NCBI RefSeq assembly: GCF_002086285.1
Contig: NZ_MVHU01000013.1
Location: 1-64,000 of the forward strand
Source: Mycolicibacter kumamotonensis
GTDB lineage: Bacteria > Actinomycetota > Actinomycetes > Mycobacteriales > Mycobacteriaceae
DNA length: 64,000 bases
Direction of reading: 5' to 3'
Part shown: positions 30,413 to 41,828 of the stretch, in pieces
Layout of the letters: every line of letters starts with the position of its first letter
Numbering within the stretch: position 1 is the stretch's first letter
Position numbers and translations under genes: made by a program
Notes under the pieces: generated by a model
Told to the model about the DNA's origin: nothing
Databases searched by the model: none
Seen by the model: only the letters and a program-made list of their open reading frames with translations

Positions 30413-30982
30413 ATGAACGGAATCACTGCCATCGCGGTCCTGGCAGCGGTGCTGGTGGCGGTGGTCGCCTTCGGCATCACCGCGTTCAACCTGCTGCGCA
30501 CGCTCGATGTGAAGGCGCAGGAGGCATTGGGCGGCATCGACGTCCAGCTGACCCGGCGTGCCGACCTGATTCCTAACCTGGTATCCACCGTCAAAGGCTA
30601 TGCAACGCATGAGAAATCGGTGTTCGAAGAGGTCACCGCCGCTCGGGCGAAGGCGACACAGGCGGCGCAGTCGGGCACCGTCGAGGAGAAGGCGCAGGCC
30701 CAGGCCCAGCTGGACCGCGGGATCTTCCACGTGCTCGCCGTCGCCGAGAACTACCCCGAGCTGAAAGCCTCGGTCAACTTCCTGCAGCTGCAGGAACAGC
30801 TCACCGACACCGAGAACCAGCTGGCGTTCGCCCGCCAGTACTACAACGACGCAACCGCCACCCTCAACCAGCGGGTGGTCACGATCCCGTGGATGTTCTT
30901 CACCGGGATGGCCAAGGTGGCCGCGCGGCCGTTCTATCAGGCGACCGAAGGACAGCAGGCGCCGCCACCGGTGACGTTCTGA
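30413..30982 (+). CDS. lemA: LemA family protein
   Basis: The 189-residue protein has one N-terminal membrane helix (about 4-24) and then a coiled-coil-rich four-helix bundle with the LemA signatures RRADLIPNLV-like (TRRADLIPNLVSTVKGYA), NFLQLQEQL and ENQLAFARQYYNDA. A GGAAAGAGG site precedes ATG 30413. It sits 27 bp after the DUF2207 gene and is surely cotranscribed. The family is linked to membrane stress or protein quality control in other bacteria, but the role is not established. Confidence 0.9.
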   Translation: MNGITAIAVLAAVLVAVVAFGITAFNLLRTLDVKAQEALGGIDVQLTRRADLIPNLVSTVKGYATHEKSVFEEVTAARAKATQAAQSGTVEEKAQAQAQLDRGIFHVLAVAENYPELKASVNFLQLQEQLTDTENQLAFARQYYNDATATLNQRVVTIPWMFFTGMAKVAARPFYQATEGQQAPPPVTF

Positions 30983-30994
30983 GTTCTACGCAGA

Positions 30995-31636
30995 TCAGGT
31001 CTCGGTCAGCATGGCATCGAGCAACCGGTGCACGACGGTGCTCACCTCGGCACGGGTCCGGTCGGGGTCGTCCGCGGTGGCGATCACCATCGCGGCCTCA
31101 TCGAGTGCGCCGATGAGAATGTGCGCCAGGGCGCGGACGGGCTGCTCGGCGAGTTGGCCGGCCTTCATCGCTTCGCTGAGCAGTTGCTCGGTCATACCCA
31201 GGCTGTAGCGCTGGGCCACATCGCGAAAGCCGTCCCACCCGAGGACGTTCGGCGCATCCAGCAGGATGAGCTGGCGTACCTCCGGATCCATGGCCACCAC
31301 CAGCCAGCTCTCCGCAGCCGAGCGCAACGCGGCGGCGGGAGTGGTGGCCACGGAGCCGGCGACGGCCTCGGCGAGCCGCGCCATGACGTCGGCTTCCACG
31401 GCCTCCACGACCGCGCGGAACAGCGCTGCCTTGTCGGGGAACTGGTGATACATCGCGCCGCGGGTCACACCGGCGGCCTCGGCGATCTCTGGCGTACCGA
31501 CCGCGGCGAAGCCGCGCGCACCCCACAGCGTGCGGGCGGCGCTGGTCAACGCGGCCCGCGTGGCGGCGGAACGCTCGGCCTGCGTTCGACGCTTGATTTC
31601 CGTACAGGCTGTCGGTAAGTTATCGGCAGGTTGCAC
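30995..31636 (-). CDS. TetR family transcriptional regulator
   Basis: A 213-residue repressor-type protein. The DNA-binding domain is about 20-65 (AALTSAARTLWGARGFAAVG then EIAEAAGVTRGAMYHQF, a standard TetR helix-turn-helix). The rest is a helical ligand domain. GTG 31636 is chosen because a longer ATG start (31675) would run into the divergent gene. A palindromic candidate operator lies within its first codons. It is divergent from the alpha/beta hydrolase, which it probably controls, and converges on lemA. Confidence 0.9.
   Translation of the reverse strand: MQPADNLPTACTEIKRRTQAERSAATRAALTSAARTLWGARGFAAVGTPEIAEAAGVTRGAMYHQFPDKAALFRAVVEAVEADVMARLAEAVAGSVATTPAAALRSAAESWLVVAMDPEVRQLILLDAPNVLGWDGFRDVAQRYSLGMTEQLLSEAMKAGQLAEQPVRALAHILIGALDEAAMVIATADDPDRTRAEVSTVVHRLLDAMLTET
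31609..31629. promoter_or_regulatory. Candidate TetR operator
   Basis: A 21-bp imperfect palindrome with a single central base has arms CTGTCGGTAA and TTATCGGCAG, matching at eight of ten positions. It lies inside the 5' end of the TetR gene and about 30 bp before the divergent hydrolase start, the usual place for autoregulation. Confidence 0.5.
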
Positions 31637-31658
31637 GTAACTATGGTAGGAGCTTCCC

Positions 31659-32516
31659 ATGCCGACCGTTGACATTGACGCCGGAACAATCCACTACGAG
31701 ACTGCGGGCCCGCAGGACGGCCGCCCGGCGCTGTTCGTCCACGGCTATTCCATGGCCGCCTCGCTGTGGCGGCCACTGAGCGAACGCCTGGCGGCGCGAA
31801 ACCTGCGCTGCATCGCCCCGACCTGGCCGCTGGGCGCCCACCCGACGCCGTTGCGGCCCGGAGCGGACCGGTCACTGCCGGGTATCGCGGCGATGGTGAA
31901 CGCGTTCATGGCCGCACTCGGGCTCGACGACGTCGTGTTGGTCGGCAACGACACCGGGGGAGTGATCACCCAGCTGGTGGCGATAGACCACCCCGACCGG
32001 CTCGGTGCGCTGGTTCTCACCAGCTGCGACGCCTTCGAACATTTCCCGCCGCCGATCCTCAAACCGTTCATGCTGGCCGCCAAGACATCCCTCACCTTCC
32101 GTGCCGTGCTACAGCCGATGCGGCTGCGTACCTTCCGTAACCGTGGTTTCGGGGCGCTGTCCCACGGTGACATCGACGCTCTGGTGGCCCAGTGGGTGAA
32201 ACCGGCGCTGCGTGATGCGGCCATCGCCGAGGACCTTCGCCGTCTCACCCAGTCACTGCACCAGCAGACCACCCTGGACGCCGGAGCCCGGCTGCGCGGG
32301 TTCACCAAGCCGGCACTGATCGCGTGGTCGGCCGATGACTTCTTCTTCCCCGTCGACGACGGAAAGCGCCTCGCCGATACGTTGCCCGACAGTCGTTTTG
32401 AACTCATCCACGGCGCCCGGACCTTCTCGATGCTCGATCAGCCGGACTGGCTAGGCAAGCTGGTGGCCGAATTCGCCGGCGCCACAACCGAGCACGGGGG
32501 CCGCGGTCGCCGGTAA
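31659..32516 (+). CDS. Alpha/beta hydrolase, Asp-nucleophile type
   Basis: A 285-residue alpha/beta hydrolase. HGYSMAASLWRPL supplies the oxyanion region. The nucleophile elbow is VGNDTGG with Asp98, not Ser, as in haloalkane dehalogenases and epoxide hydrolases. A catalytic His is likely in FELIHGARTFSMLDQP near the end, and an acid after helix 6 (WSADDFFFP). GGTAGGAG stands six bases before ATG. The adjacent TetR gene with its operator suggests inducible expression by a substrate-like compound. Dehalogenase and epoxide hydrolase are both possible. Confidence 0.85.
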   Translation: MPTVDIDAGTIHYETAGPQDGRPALFVHGYSMAASLWRPLSERLAARNLRCIAPTWPLGAHPTPLRPGADRSLPGIAAMVNAFMAALGLDDVVLVGNDTGGVITQLVAIDHPDRLGALVLTSCDAFEHFPPPILKPFMLAAKTSLTFRAVLQPMRLRTFRNRGFGALSHGDIDALVAQWVKPALRDAAIAEDLRRLTQSLHQQTTLDAGARLRGFTKPALIAWSADDFFFPVDDGKRLADTLPDSRFELIHGARTFSMLDQPDWLGKLVAEFAGATTEHGGRGRR

Positions 32517-32526
32517 GCCGTGTCGG

Positions 32527-34086
32527 TCAGACCAGCCACGCCGCGGTGTCGGGCGGCAGGACGCCGTCGGCCGCCGGCGCGCTGGCCAGGATGAGCTGCC
32601 CTTCCGGTCGCGCCACCGGCTCGTCGCCGGCGTTGAGTGCGCACACCAGCCCGCCGCACCGGAACATCACCACTCCGTCCGGGGCCGGCAGCCATTCGAC
32701 GCGACTGTCGAAACCCACGTGCTCCCGGCGCAATTCGACTGCCCGCCGATACAGTGCCAAGGTCGAGCCGGTGTCACTGAGTTGACGTTCGACGGTCAGC
32801 GGCGCCCACTGCGGCGGCATCGGCAACCACGTCTCGGACCGTTCGGAGAATCCGAACGGCGGCGCGTCGCCTGACCACGGCAACGGCACCCGGCAGCCGT
32901 CGCGGCCGCGCTCGGTGTGGCCGGAGCGCTCCCACACCGGATCCTGCAGTGCCTCATCGGGCAGCTCAACGCCGGGCAGCCCCAGTTCCTGACCGTTGTA
33001 GACGAACACCGCGCCGGGAAGCGCGAGCAGCACCATCGCCATCGCCCGAGCCCGCGCCAGTCCGGTCGCCCCGCCGCCGTAGCGGGTGACCGATCGCTCG
33101 ACGTCGTGATTCTCCAGCGCCCAGGTCGGGGTGGCTTTCACCGAGGCGACCGCGGCCAGGGAGTTCTCGATCGCGTCCCGTATTCCATCAGCGTCGAACT
33201 CGGACTGCAGCAACCGGAAGTTGAAGGCCAGGTGCAGCTCGTCGGGGCGCAGATATTCGGCGAACAGGGCGTTGTCGTGCACCCAGACCTCGCCGATGGA
33301 CACCGCGTCGGGATAGTCGTCGAACACCGCGCGGATCGCACGGTGGATCCGATGGACGCCGGGCTGGTTGAACCGTGGATCGTCGTCGCGGTGGGCCAGC
33401 AGTTTCACGTCGGTGACCGGCATGTCGGGCAGGCCGGGGGCCTTGGCCATGCCGTGGGAGACATCGATGCGGAAGCCGTCGACGCCGCGGTCCAGCCAGA
33501 ACCGCAGGGTCTCCTCGAAATCGCCCATGACCTCCGGGTTGTCCCAGTTCAGATCGGGTTGGGTGGTGTCGAACAGGTGCAGGTACCACTGGCCGGGGCC
33601 ATCGGGTCCGCTGACCCGGGTCCACGCCGGGCCGCCGAACACCGACACCCAGTTGTTGGGCGGCAGCTGCCCGTTCGGGCCGCGGCCGTCACGGAAGATG
33701 TAGCGCGCCCGTGCCGGACTGCCCGGCGCGGACGCCAGCGCCTCGACGAACCACGGATGAGCCGAACTGGTGTGGTTGGGCACCAGGTCCATGGTCAGCC
33801 GGATGCCACGTTCGTGCGCGGCCGCCACCAAGCGTTCCAGCGTCGCCAGGTCGCCGAAGAGCGGATCGATGTCGCGCGGATCCGCCACGTCGTAGCCGTG
33901 GTCGGCCATGGGCGACACCGTCACCGGGTTGAGCCAGATGGCGTCGACGCCCAACGCGCGCAGATAGTCCAGGTGGGCGATCACCCCGTCCAGGTCGCCG
34001 ACCCCGTCGCCGTTGCTGTCGGCGAAGGAGCGCGGGTAGGCCTGGTAGAACACGCTGTTGGCCCACCACGGGTTCTCGGCGCCCAT
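32527..34086 (-). CDS. aglA: Alpha-glucosidase, glycoside hydrolase family 13
   Basis: A 519-residue cytoplasmic GH13 enzyme that cleaves terminal alpha-glucosyl residues of small oligosaccharides. The start WWANSVFYQAYPRSFADSNGDG is typical of alpha-1,4/1,6-glucosidases. The three catalytic acids are present: nucleophile D208 (GFRIDVSHG), acid/base E266 (IGEVWV), and D328 (ENHDVERS). Its ATG overlaps the stop of glbO by one base, so the two are translationally coupled. It matches Rv2471. Confidence 0.93.
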   Translation of the reverse strand: MGAENPWWANSVFYQAYPRSFADSNGDGVGDLDGVIAHLDYLRALGVDAIWLNPVTVSPMADHGYDVADPRDIDPLFGDLATLERLVAAAHERGIRLTMDLVPNHTSSAHPWFVEALASAPGSPARARYIFRDGRGPNGQLPPNNWVSVFGGPAWTRVSGPDGPGQWYLHLFDTTQPDLNWDNPEVMGDFEETLRFWLDRGVDGFRIDVSHGMAKAPGLPDMPVTDVKLLAHRDDDPRFNQPGVHRIHRAIRAVFDDYPDAVSIGEVWVHDNALFAEYLRPDELHLAFNFRLLQSEFDADGIRDAIENSLAAVASVKATPTWALENHDVERSVTRYGGGATGLARARAMAMVLLALPGAVFVYNGQELGLPGVELPDEALQDPVWERSGHTERGRDGCRVPLPWSGDAPPFGFSERSETWLPMPPQWAPLTVERQLSDTGSTLALYRRAVELRREHVGFDSRVEWLPAPDGVVMFRCGGLVCALNAGDEPVARPEGQLILASAPAADGVLPPDTAAWLV

Positions 34087-34484
34087 CAGATCGGTGCGTT
34101 GACCAGGAACTCGGCCACCGAATGCAGGTAGTGCAGCAGTTCGGCACGATGTTCGTCGTCGAGGGTCTCGGTGTCGATCTCGTCGATCGCCGTGACCATG
34201 CAGCGCAGCCAGGCGTCGCGCTGTAGCGGGCCGATCCGGAACGGGATGTGCCGCATCCGTAGCCGCGGGTGGCCGCGGCGTTCGGTGTAGGTGCGCGGCC
34301 CGCCCCAGTACTGCTCGAGGAACATCCGCAACCGCTCCTCGGCGCCGTCCATGTCGTCGGCGGGGTACATCGGGTACAGGATCGGGTCCTCGGCGACCAG
34401 TTGATAAAACCGCGACACGATGGCGTGAAAGGTTTCCGCACCGCCGACGGCGTCATAAAACGAGGGCTCTTCTATCGGCTGCAT
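34086..34484 (-). CDS. glbO: Group II truncated haemoglobin (trHbO)
   Basis: About 132 residues, near the M. tuberculosis trHbO length (128). It has the trHb II start [19 protein letters not shown], the [13 protein letters not shown] segment, and [13 protein letters not shown] in which the proximal His is the one in RMRH. WLRCM follows. The protein binds oxygen at haem and is thought to support respiration or handle reactive species. ATG 34484 is used; an ATG nine bases further upstream is equally possible. It leads the glbO-aglA pair and corresponds to Rv2470. Confidence 0.92.
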   Translation of the reverse strand: MQPIEEPSFYDAVGGAETFHAIVSRFYQLVAEDPILYPMYPADDMDGAEERLRMFLEQYWGGPRTYTERRGHPRLRMRHIPFRIGPLQRDAWLRCMVTAIDEIDTETLDDEHRAELLHYLHSVAEFLVNAPI

Positions 34485-34618
34485 CGCCACCATTGTGGGG
34501 CATCGAGGAATTGCCGCCGGACACACATCGAGAACACACAGCTAATAGGCGTGCGACCAGCGCCGAATCATGGTGAACTGTTCCGCGGAGGATTTATGGT
34601 GCAGCACAAAAGCGGCCG

Positions 34619-35260
34619 ATGAAACGTCGGGGCCACCGCAGAACCGGTGCCCCCACGGCGAGCCTGTCCGGGCTTGCCGCCCCTCCATGCCTGCACTCGG
34701 TGGCCACGTCGGGTTCGGTGTCCGGTGCCGATGCCGCGAGCATCTGGACCCGCCGGCGGGTGTTGCTGCTGAACTCCACTTTCGAGCCGCTGACGGCGCT
34801 TCCGCTGCGGCGCGCCATCGTCATGCTGATCTGCGGCAAGGCCGATGTGGTGCACGACGACCCGGCCGGCCCGGTCATCCATTCGGCGACGCGGTCGGTG
34901 CCGGTGCCCTCGGTGATCCGGCTGCGGTCCTATGTCCGGGTGCCCTATCGTGCCCGGATCCCGTTGACCCGCGCCGCGCTGATGCACCGTGACCGGCACA
35001 GCTGCGCCTACTGCGGCGGCAAGGCCGACACCGTCGATCACGTGGTGCCACGCAGCCGCGGCGGCGACCACTCGTGGGAGAACTGTGTCGCCGCCTGTTC
35101 GACCTGCAATCACCGCAAGGCCGACCGGCTGCTCGCCGAACTCGGTTGGACGCTGCGGCTGGTGCCGACCTCGCCGAAGGGCCAGCACTGGCGGCTGCTG
35201 GCGGTGATCAACGACCTCGACCCGGTGTGGATGCGCTACCTCGGTGAAGGCGCCGCCTGA
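34619..35260 (+). CDS. HNH endonuclease
   Basis: A 213-residue protein. After about 45 poorly conserved residues comes RRVLLLNSTFEPL, a standard start of this HNH group. The nuclease core has zinc cysteines C129, C132, C160 and C163 (CAYCGG, CSTCNHRK), the catalytic-type D140-H141 pair (DHVVPRSRGG), N155 and H165. It presumably nicks DNA as a housekeeping HNH protein; it stands alone, with no restriction-modification partner. It matches Rv2469c and overlaps the convergent nitrilase gene by 25 bp. Confidence 0.9.
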   Translation: MKRRGHRRTGAPTASLSGLAAPPCLHSVATSGSVSGADAASIWTRRRVLLLNSTFEPLTALPLRRAIVMLICGKADVVHDDPAGPVIHSATRSVPVPSVIRLRSYVRVPYRARIPLTRAALMHRDRHSCAYCGGKADTVDHVVPRSRGGDHSWENCVAACSTCNHRKADRLLAELGWTLRLVPTSPKGQHWRLLAVINDLDPVWMRYLGEGAA

Positions 35261-36186
35261 GCTGGGTTTGCCTGCACTACGTGGCGCTGGTACCAGCGAC
35301 GCCCGTGCCAGCGCTGGTAATGCCACACCGCGGTGGGCATGGCCCCGCGCCGATGCAGCCAGAAACCGGCCGGGGGTTCTAGCCGGCACGGCTGCCGCTG
35401 CAGCGTGATCTCGCCGAGCACCACCCCTTCGCCTTCCTCGGCGCGCCGCTCCGCGACGATGGTGCCGTCCGCGGCGGCGATCAGGGTGGCCCCTTCGAAG
35501 TGCCCGCGGTACCGCAGGGGCAGCCACGGCATCGCGCAGTCCAGGACGCCGGCATGGGCGGCGTGCACCACCGGGGCGCCGATGTACTGGGCGAACGAGG
35601 CCGCCGCGTGTCGGGCGGTGGCGGTGTTGTTGCGTTCCAGGCGGTCGAACAGCAGATGCGGACGCCACCGCGGTATCGACCACCAGCCCGAGCCGGTCAT
35701 CGCCAGGTCCACCCGGCCCCGCATCCGTCGCGCCGTCTGGGTGCGCATCAGTTCCCAGCACACCGCGGCGCCGACCGTGTGCTCGCCCGCCTCGAGCACG
35801 CCGTCGTCGTCGCCGCCGGTATAGAACGCGTTCTCCCACATGGTGGGCAGATCCTTGTCGTGTCGCCCCAGCACGTCGGAGGGGCCGGCCAGGATGTAGG
35901 CGTTGCGAACATCCCCGTCGGGATCGCGGCACAAGAAGGAGCCGCCGACCAACGCTCGATGCCGGTGTGCCAGTGCGGTCAGCAGCTCGGTTGCCGCACC
36001 GTCGGGGGGCAGGGCCGCGGTGGCCAACGAGGGCGCGAACCCGATGCCGGTGGTGAAGAACTCCGGCAGGGCGATGACTTCGGCGCCGGCGCGACCGGCT
36101 TCGTCGGCGAGGCGTTCGCAGGCGGCCAGGTTGGCCGGGATATCGCCGAGTATCGCCTCCAATTGGACAGCCGCTGCCAGAACCAT
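35236..36186 (-). CDS. Carbon-nitrogen hydrolase (nitrilase superfamily)
   Basis: A 316-residue amidase/nitrilase-type hydrolase. The Glu-Lys-Cys triad is in place: E42 in ALPEFF, K111 in GRHDKDLP, and C143 in AAVCWELM. The branch and substrate are uncertain; it may be an omega-amidase or nitrilase. The start is the ATG at 36186, chosen because GGAAAGG lies eight bases before it; the upstream GTG and ATG starts lack such a site. Its 3' end overlaps the HNH gene. Confidence 0.85.
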   Translation of the reverse strand: MVLAAAVQLEAILGDIPANLAACERLADEAGRAGAEVIALPEFFTTGIGFAPSLATAALPPDGAATELLTALAHRHRALVGGSFLCRDPDGDVRNAYILAGPSDVLGRHDKDLPTMWENAFYTGGDDDGVLEAGEHTVGAAVCWELMRTQTARRMRGRVDLAMTGSGWWSIPRWRPHLLFDRLERNNTATARHAAASFAQYIGAPVVHAAHAGVLDCAMPWLPLRYRGHFEGATLIAAADGTIVAERRAEEGEGVVLGEITLQRQPCRLEPPAGFWLHRRGAMPTAVWHYQRWHGRRWYQRHVVQANPAQAAPSPR

Positions 36187-36570
36187 CGTCATCGCCTTTC
36201 CGGTACTCACGCGCAGCCCTGCGCCTCCGGCAGCGTCTGCGATCGCCGTGGGTTCCATGGTAAGGGGCACGATCTGAGCTCGGTCAGCTTGTCCCAGACG
36301 AATGCGCAGCAGGCTGCGGACATCGGCTGCCGGAAAGGTTGCGCATGTTTAACCTGCTTGTGCGGCAACGATTCCCGTCCAATGGGCCATGCCGCCGGCG
36401 ATCACGGCGTGCCGGCTGCCGCTTTCGGGGGGCATTGCCGAGCGCCTGGCCGGCTCCCGCGGCCGCCGGAGCAGCCCTGCTCACGCTGAGCGCCCGGGCG
36501 AAGGAATGGCGTCGCCGTTAGATACCCATCCGATGGGCGTAAGGCAAAGCGGTGGGATACGGTCTACGGC
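36187..36570. other. Intergenic region with no supported gene (384 bp)
   Basis: The region between the divergent nitrilase and the small membrane gene has only short, Arg/Ala-rich open stretches in several frames. None has a ribosome binding site or recognisable domain. A TACGGT (36556-36561) about nine bases before the GTG of the next gene could be its -10 element. Confidence 0.6.
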
Positions 36571-36804
36571 GTGAGCGTGTTGTCATTCCTCGGCTATTTC
36601 GTCGGCATTCCGGTTTTGCTGGTCTCGCTGCTGTCAGCGCGGATCTGGGCGCAAAAGGGGCCACGCGCGGCCGTCTATCAGATGTCCGACCGTTGGACGC
36701 ATCCTCCGATCCTGTGGGCGGCGACCGATGAGGTCGTCGGTGGCGGACACGGTCACGGCAAGTCCGAGTTCAGTGTGGGGGGTGGAGCCAGTGGCAACTG
36801 GTGA
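36571..36804 (+). CDS. ctaJ: Small membrane protein, probable aa3 oxidase subunit CtaJ
   Basis: A 77-residue protein with one N-terminal membrane helix ([20 protein letters not shown]), then a soluble tail rich in His and Gly ending GGGASGNW. The sequence pattern ([20 protein letters not shown]) and the neighbour gene recall the small added subunit CtaJ of the mycobacterial cytochrome bcc-aa3 supercomplex; this is from memory. GTG 36571 is the start. Its end overlaps the next gene by 23 bp in another frame, so expression is coupled. Confidence 0.6.
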   Translation: MSVLSFLGYFVGIPVLLVSLLSARIWAQKGPRAAVYQMSDRWTHPPILWAATDEVVGGGHGHGKSEFSVGGGASGNW

Positions 36805-37258
36805 GGTCGCGACGATCGATCAGGGAGATCTTCCGTACGGCTCGGCGATCACCTACAGCGGTCGCATATCCGGGGTCACCGAGCCCGGTGAGGCGTCGCT
36901 GCACTATCCGTTCCCGGTCAAAGAGCTGGTGGCGCTCGATGACGCCCTGACCTACGGGTCGCGGGCGTCCAAGGCCCGTTTCGCCGTCTACATCGGCGAC
37001 CTGGGGTCCGACACCGCCAAGCGAGCCGGGGAGATCCTGGCGAAGGTCCCCACCCCTAACGACGCGGTGCTGGTCGCGGTCTCGCCGGACCAGCGGGCCA
37101 TCGAGGTGGTCTACGGCGCCGGCGTCGGTGCCCGCATAGCCCCGGTGGCGGCATCCCAGGGTGTGGCCGCCGCCACGGCGGCGTTCACCGACGGCAAACT
37201 GATCGACGGCCTGGTCAGCGCGGTGCAGGTGCTCAGCGCCGGCATCACCCCGGCCTAG
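36782..37258 (+). CDS. DUF5130 domain protein (TPM-like fold)
   Basis: A 158-residue protein without signal peptide. DUF5130-like features are [30 protein letters not shown] and [10 protein letters not shown]. The pattern of [28 protein letters not shown] is TPM-like. It corresponds to Rv2468c. GTG 36782 is taken as the start, with 36791 as alternative. It overlaps the probable ctaJ gene and may be a second oxidase-associated subunit, since the two genes travel together. Exact role is unproven. Confidence 0.75.
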   Translation: MEPVATGEVATIDQGDLPYGSAITYSGRISGVTEPGEASLHYPFPVKELVALDDALTYGSRASKARFAVYIGDLGSDTAKRAGEILAKVPTPNDAVLVAVSPDQRAIEVVYGAGVGARIAPVAASQGVAAATAAFTDGKLIDGLVSAVQVLSAGITPA

Positions 37259-37281
37259 CCCCTGTCGAATCGGTCGCGAAG

Positions 37282-38046
37282 GTGGGCGGCTCAGCTCGCG
37301 CTGTCGCGGTCACGGCCTCCCCGGCGCACCGCCGCTGGTTGACCAACCTCGATCGGCGGGCGGTCGCCCCGCAGGCCGTGGCCGACATCGTCCGCCAGCG
37401 GTTCCTGACCCGCGACAGCTTTCGGGTCCTCGACGCGATGGAGCAGATCACCGATCCCGACGGTAAGAGCTTCTTCGTGATTCCCCGGGGGGCCGGCGGC
37501 AAGGAAGCGCGTCGCGCGACCCTGTTGACCTACATCATCAATGCCGGCACCGGCTACGCCCGCACCGGTAGCCGCAATGATTTTCCCGAGACGCCGTACG
37601 GCGCCGCCGAGGTCGCGCGGATCGTCGCACGCCAGCGCGCGAACCGCTGGAGCTATGAGGCGGTCCGGGGCATCAGCGGCACCGGCGGTTGCCTGGTCAC
37701 CACCCCCCACGGCGTCCTGATGGGGCTGGGCGGCAACCGGTTTCACGCCCACCTCAGCCGTCGTACCGGCACCATGTGGGGCGACCTTTTCATGGTCAAC
37801 GCCGATCGTGGCTGCGACCCGGCCCGGCGGTTGCGTGACATCGTCGAATGCGGACAGATCTCCAGCGATGGCCCCGGCCTGGACAGGCTGCTGCACCACG
37901 AGGAGATCCACGCCCAGCAGTGGGCCGCGCTCGGGCCGGTGCAGATGCCCGTGCGTTATCTCGCCGCGGAGGCACGAGCGCGGGCTCTCGGCGGCGTCAA
38001 CAGTTTCGAGCGCGACGCCGGGTTATCCGACGGGGGATACCGGTGA
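37282..38046 (+). CDS. Hypothetical protein with HEEIH motif
   Basis: A 254-residue protein starting 24 bp after the DUF5130 gene and so probably in the same transcript. No signal peptide or membrane helix is seen. The last quarter contains LLHHEEIHAQQWAALG. H206-E207-E208-I209-H210 fits the HExxH zinc-binding pattern of metallopeptidases, but no third ligand is clear. The middle is Gly/Arg-rich with YIINAGTGYARTG and a GVLMGLGGNRFHAHLSRR segment. I do not recognise the family; protease activity is only a possibility. Confidence 0.65.
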   Translation: MGGSARAVAVTASPAHRRWLTNLDRRAVAPQAVADIVRQRFLTRDSFRVLDAMEQITDPDGKSFFVIPRGAGGKEARRATLLTYIINAGTGYARTGSRNDFPETPYGAAEVARIVARQRANRWSYEAVRGISGTGGCLVTTPHGVLMGLGGNRFHAHLSRRTGTMWGDLFMVNADRGCDPARRLRDIVECGQISSDGPGLDRLLHHEEIHAQQWAALGPVQMPVRYLAAEARARALGGVNSFERDAGLSDGGYR

Positions 38047-38077
38047 GCCGATCCCGGTCCTGATGGGCGACCGTTGA

Positions 38078-40654
<2,577 letters not shown>

Positions 40655-40706
40655 GCCCGCCAACAGTAGCCGCCGGGCGGAGCGCGCGAGCGTTCTGCCG
40701 GGTTTA

Positions 40707-41096
40707 ATGGTCGCCATGCTTGTTGCGGGTTCGGTCTTCGCCGCGCTGGCCGCGGCGGTGCACGTCTACATCTTCGTGCTGGAATCGTTGCGGTGGACAT
40801 CACCGCGCACCCGAGCCGTGTTCGGCACCACGGCGCAGGAAGCCGAGACCTCCAAGATGCTCGCGTTCAACCAGGGTTTCTATAACCTGTTCCTGGCCGT
40901 GGTGACCGGAGTCGGGATCGGTGCGGTCGCATTGGGGCACAACGCTGTTGGGGGTGCATTGATGTTCGCCGCGCTCGGATCGATGCTGGCCGCCGCGCTG
41001 GTGCTGGTGACGTCGGCCTCCAACATGGCGCGAGCCGCCTGCGTCCAAGGTGTCTTTCCGGCGATCGCGGTGGTGCTGGTAGCGCTGGGCCTCTGA
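40707..41096 (+). CDS. DUF1304 family small membrane protein
   Basis: A 129-residue protein with four predicted membrane helices. It shows the DUF1304 pattern: [13 protein letters not shown] in helix 1, then [20 protein letters not shown] ([16 protein letters not shown]) in helix 2. ATG 40707 or 40716 may be used. It is divergent from pepN by 52 bp. Function unknown; members are found in many bacteria beside unrelated genes. Confidence 0.8.
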   Translation: MVAMLVAGSVFAALAAAVHVYIFVLESLRWTSPRTRAVFGTTAQEAETSKMLAFNQGFYNLFLAVVTGVGIGAVALGHNAVGGALMFAALGSMLAAALVLVTSASNMARAACVQGVFPAIAVVLVALGL

Positions 41097-41200
41097 GGCG
41101 ATCAGGCGAACCGCGAGATCCCGGCCATCTTCGGGAACACGGGCACGGCGGGCATAGTTGTGCACAACGAAGCTTCCGTCGTCGTTGGAGAGGATCGCCC

Positions 41201-41815
41201 ATGGCCGCACAAAGATCACACGCCGAGTTCTGGTTTGACCCGCTGTGCCCGTGGTGCTGGATCACGTCGCGCTGGATCCTGGAGGTCGAGAAGGTCCGCG
41301 ATATCGATGTGACCTTCCACGTGATGAGCCTCGCCGTGCTCAACGAGGGCCGCGACGACCTCTCCGAGGAGTACCGCGAGGGCTTGAAGCAGGCGATGGG
41401 CCCGGTGCGGGTGGCGATCGCCGCCGAACAGCAGCGGGGCAACGAGATCCTGCGCCCGTTGTACGCCGCGATGGGAACCCGGATCCACAACCAGAACAAC
41501 AAGGACTTCGCCGATGTCATCGCCGGTGCGCTGGCCGAGGTGGGGCTGCCGGCCGAGCTGGCCGACGCGGCCACCACCGACGTCTACGACGACGCCCTGC
41601 GCAAAAGTCACCACGCCGGGATGGACGCCGTCGGCAAAGACGTCGGCACGCCGACCATCCACGTCAACGGGGTGGCCTTCTTCGGTCCGGTGCTGTCCCG
41701 CATCCCCCGCGGAGAGCAGGCCGGGCTGCTGTGGGACGCCTCGGTGACGTTCGCGTCTTACCCGCACTTCTTCGAGCTCAAGCGCGGCCGCACCGAGGGG
41801 CCCGAATTCGACTAG
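41201..41815 (+). CDS. DsbA-like thiol oxidoreductase, Rv2466c type (mycothiol dependent)
   Basis: A 204-residue thioredoxin-fold protein. The active site is C16-P17-W18-C19 within FDPLCPWCW, and the cis-Pro lies in [11 protein letters not shown]. tuberculosis Rv2466c has the same motif, works with mycothiol under oxidative stress and activates certain thienopyrimidine prodrugs. There is no signal peptide, so it is cytosolic. It stands alone, with a long palindrome following it. Confidence 0.9.
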   Translation: MAAQRSHAEFWFDPLCPWCWITSRWILEVEKVRDIDVTFHVMSLAVLNEGRDDLSEEYREGLKQAMGPVRVAIAAEQQRGNEILRPLYAAMGTRIHNQNNKDFADVIAGALAEVGLPAELADAATTDVYDDALRKSHHAGMDAVGKDVGTPTIHVNGVAFFGPVLSRIPRGEQAGLLWDASVTFASYPHFFELKRGRTEGPEFD

Positions 41816-41828
41816 CCGGTCACGGTTT

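Noticed and set aside
36284..36574. Short open frames between the nitrilase and ctaJ genes
   Set aside because: They have no ribosome sites, no hydrophobic or domain pattern, and conflict with each other in frame and strand.
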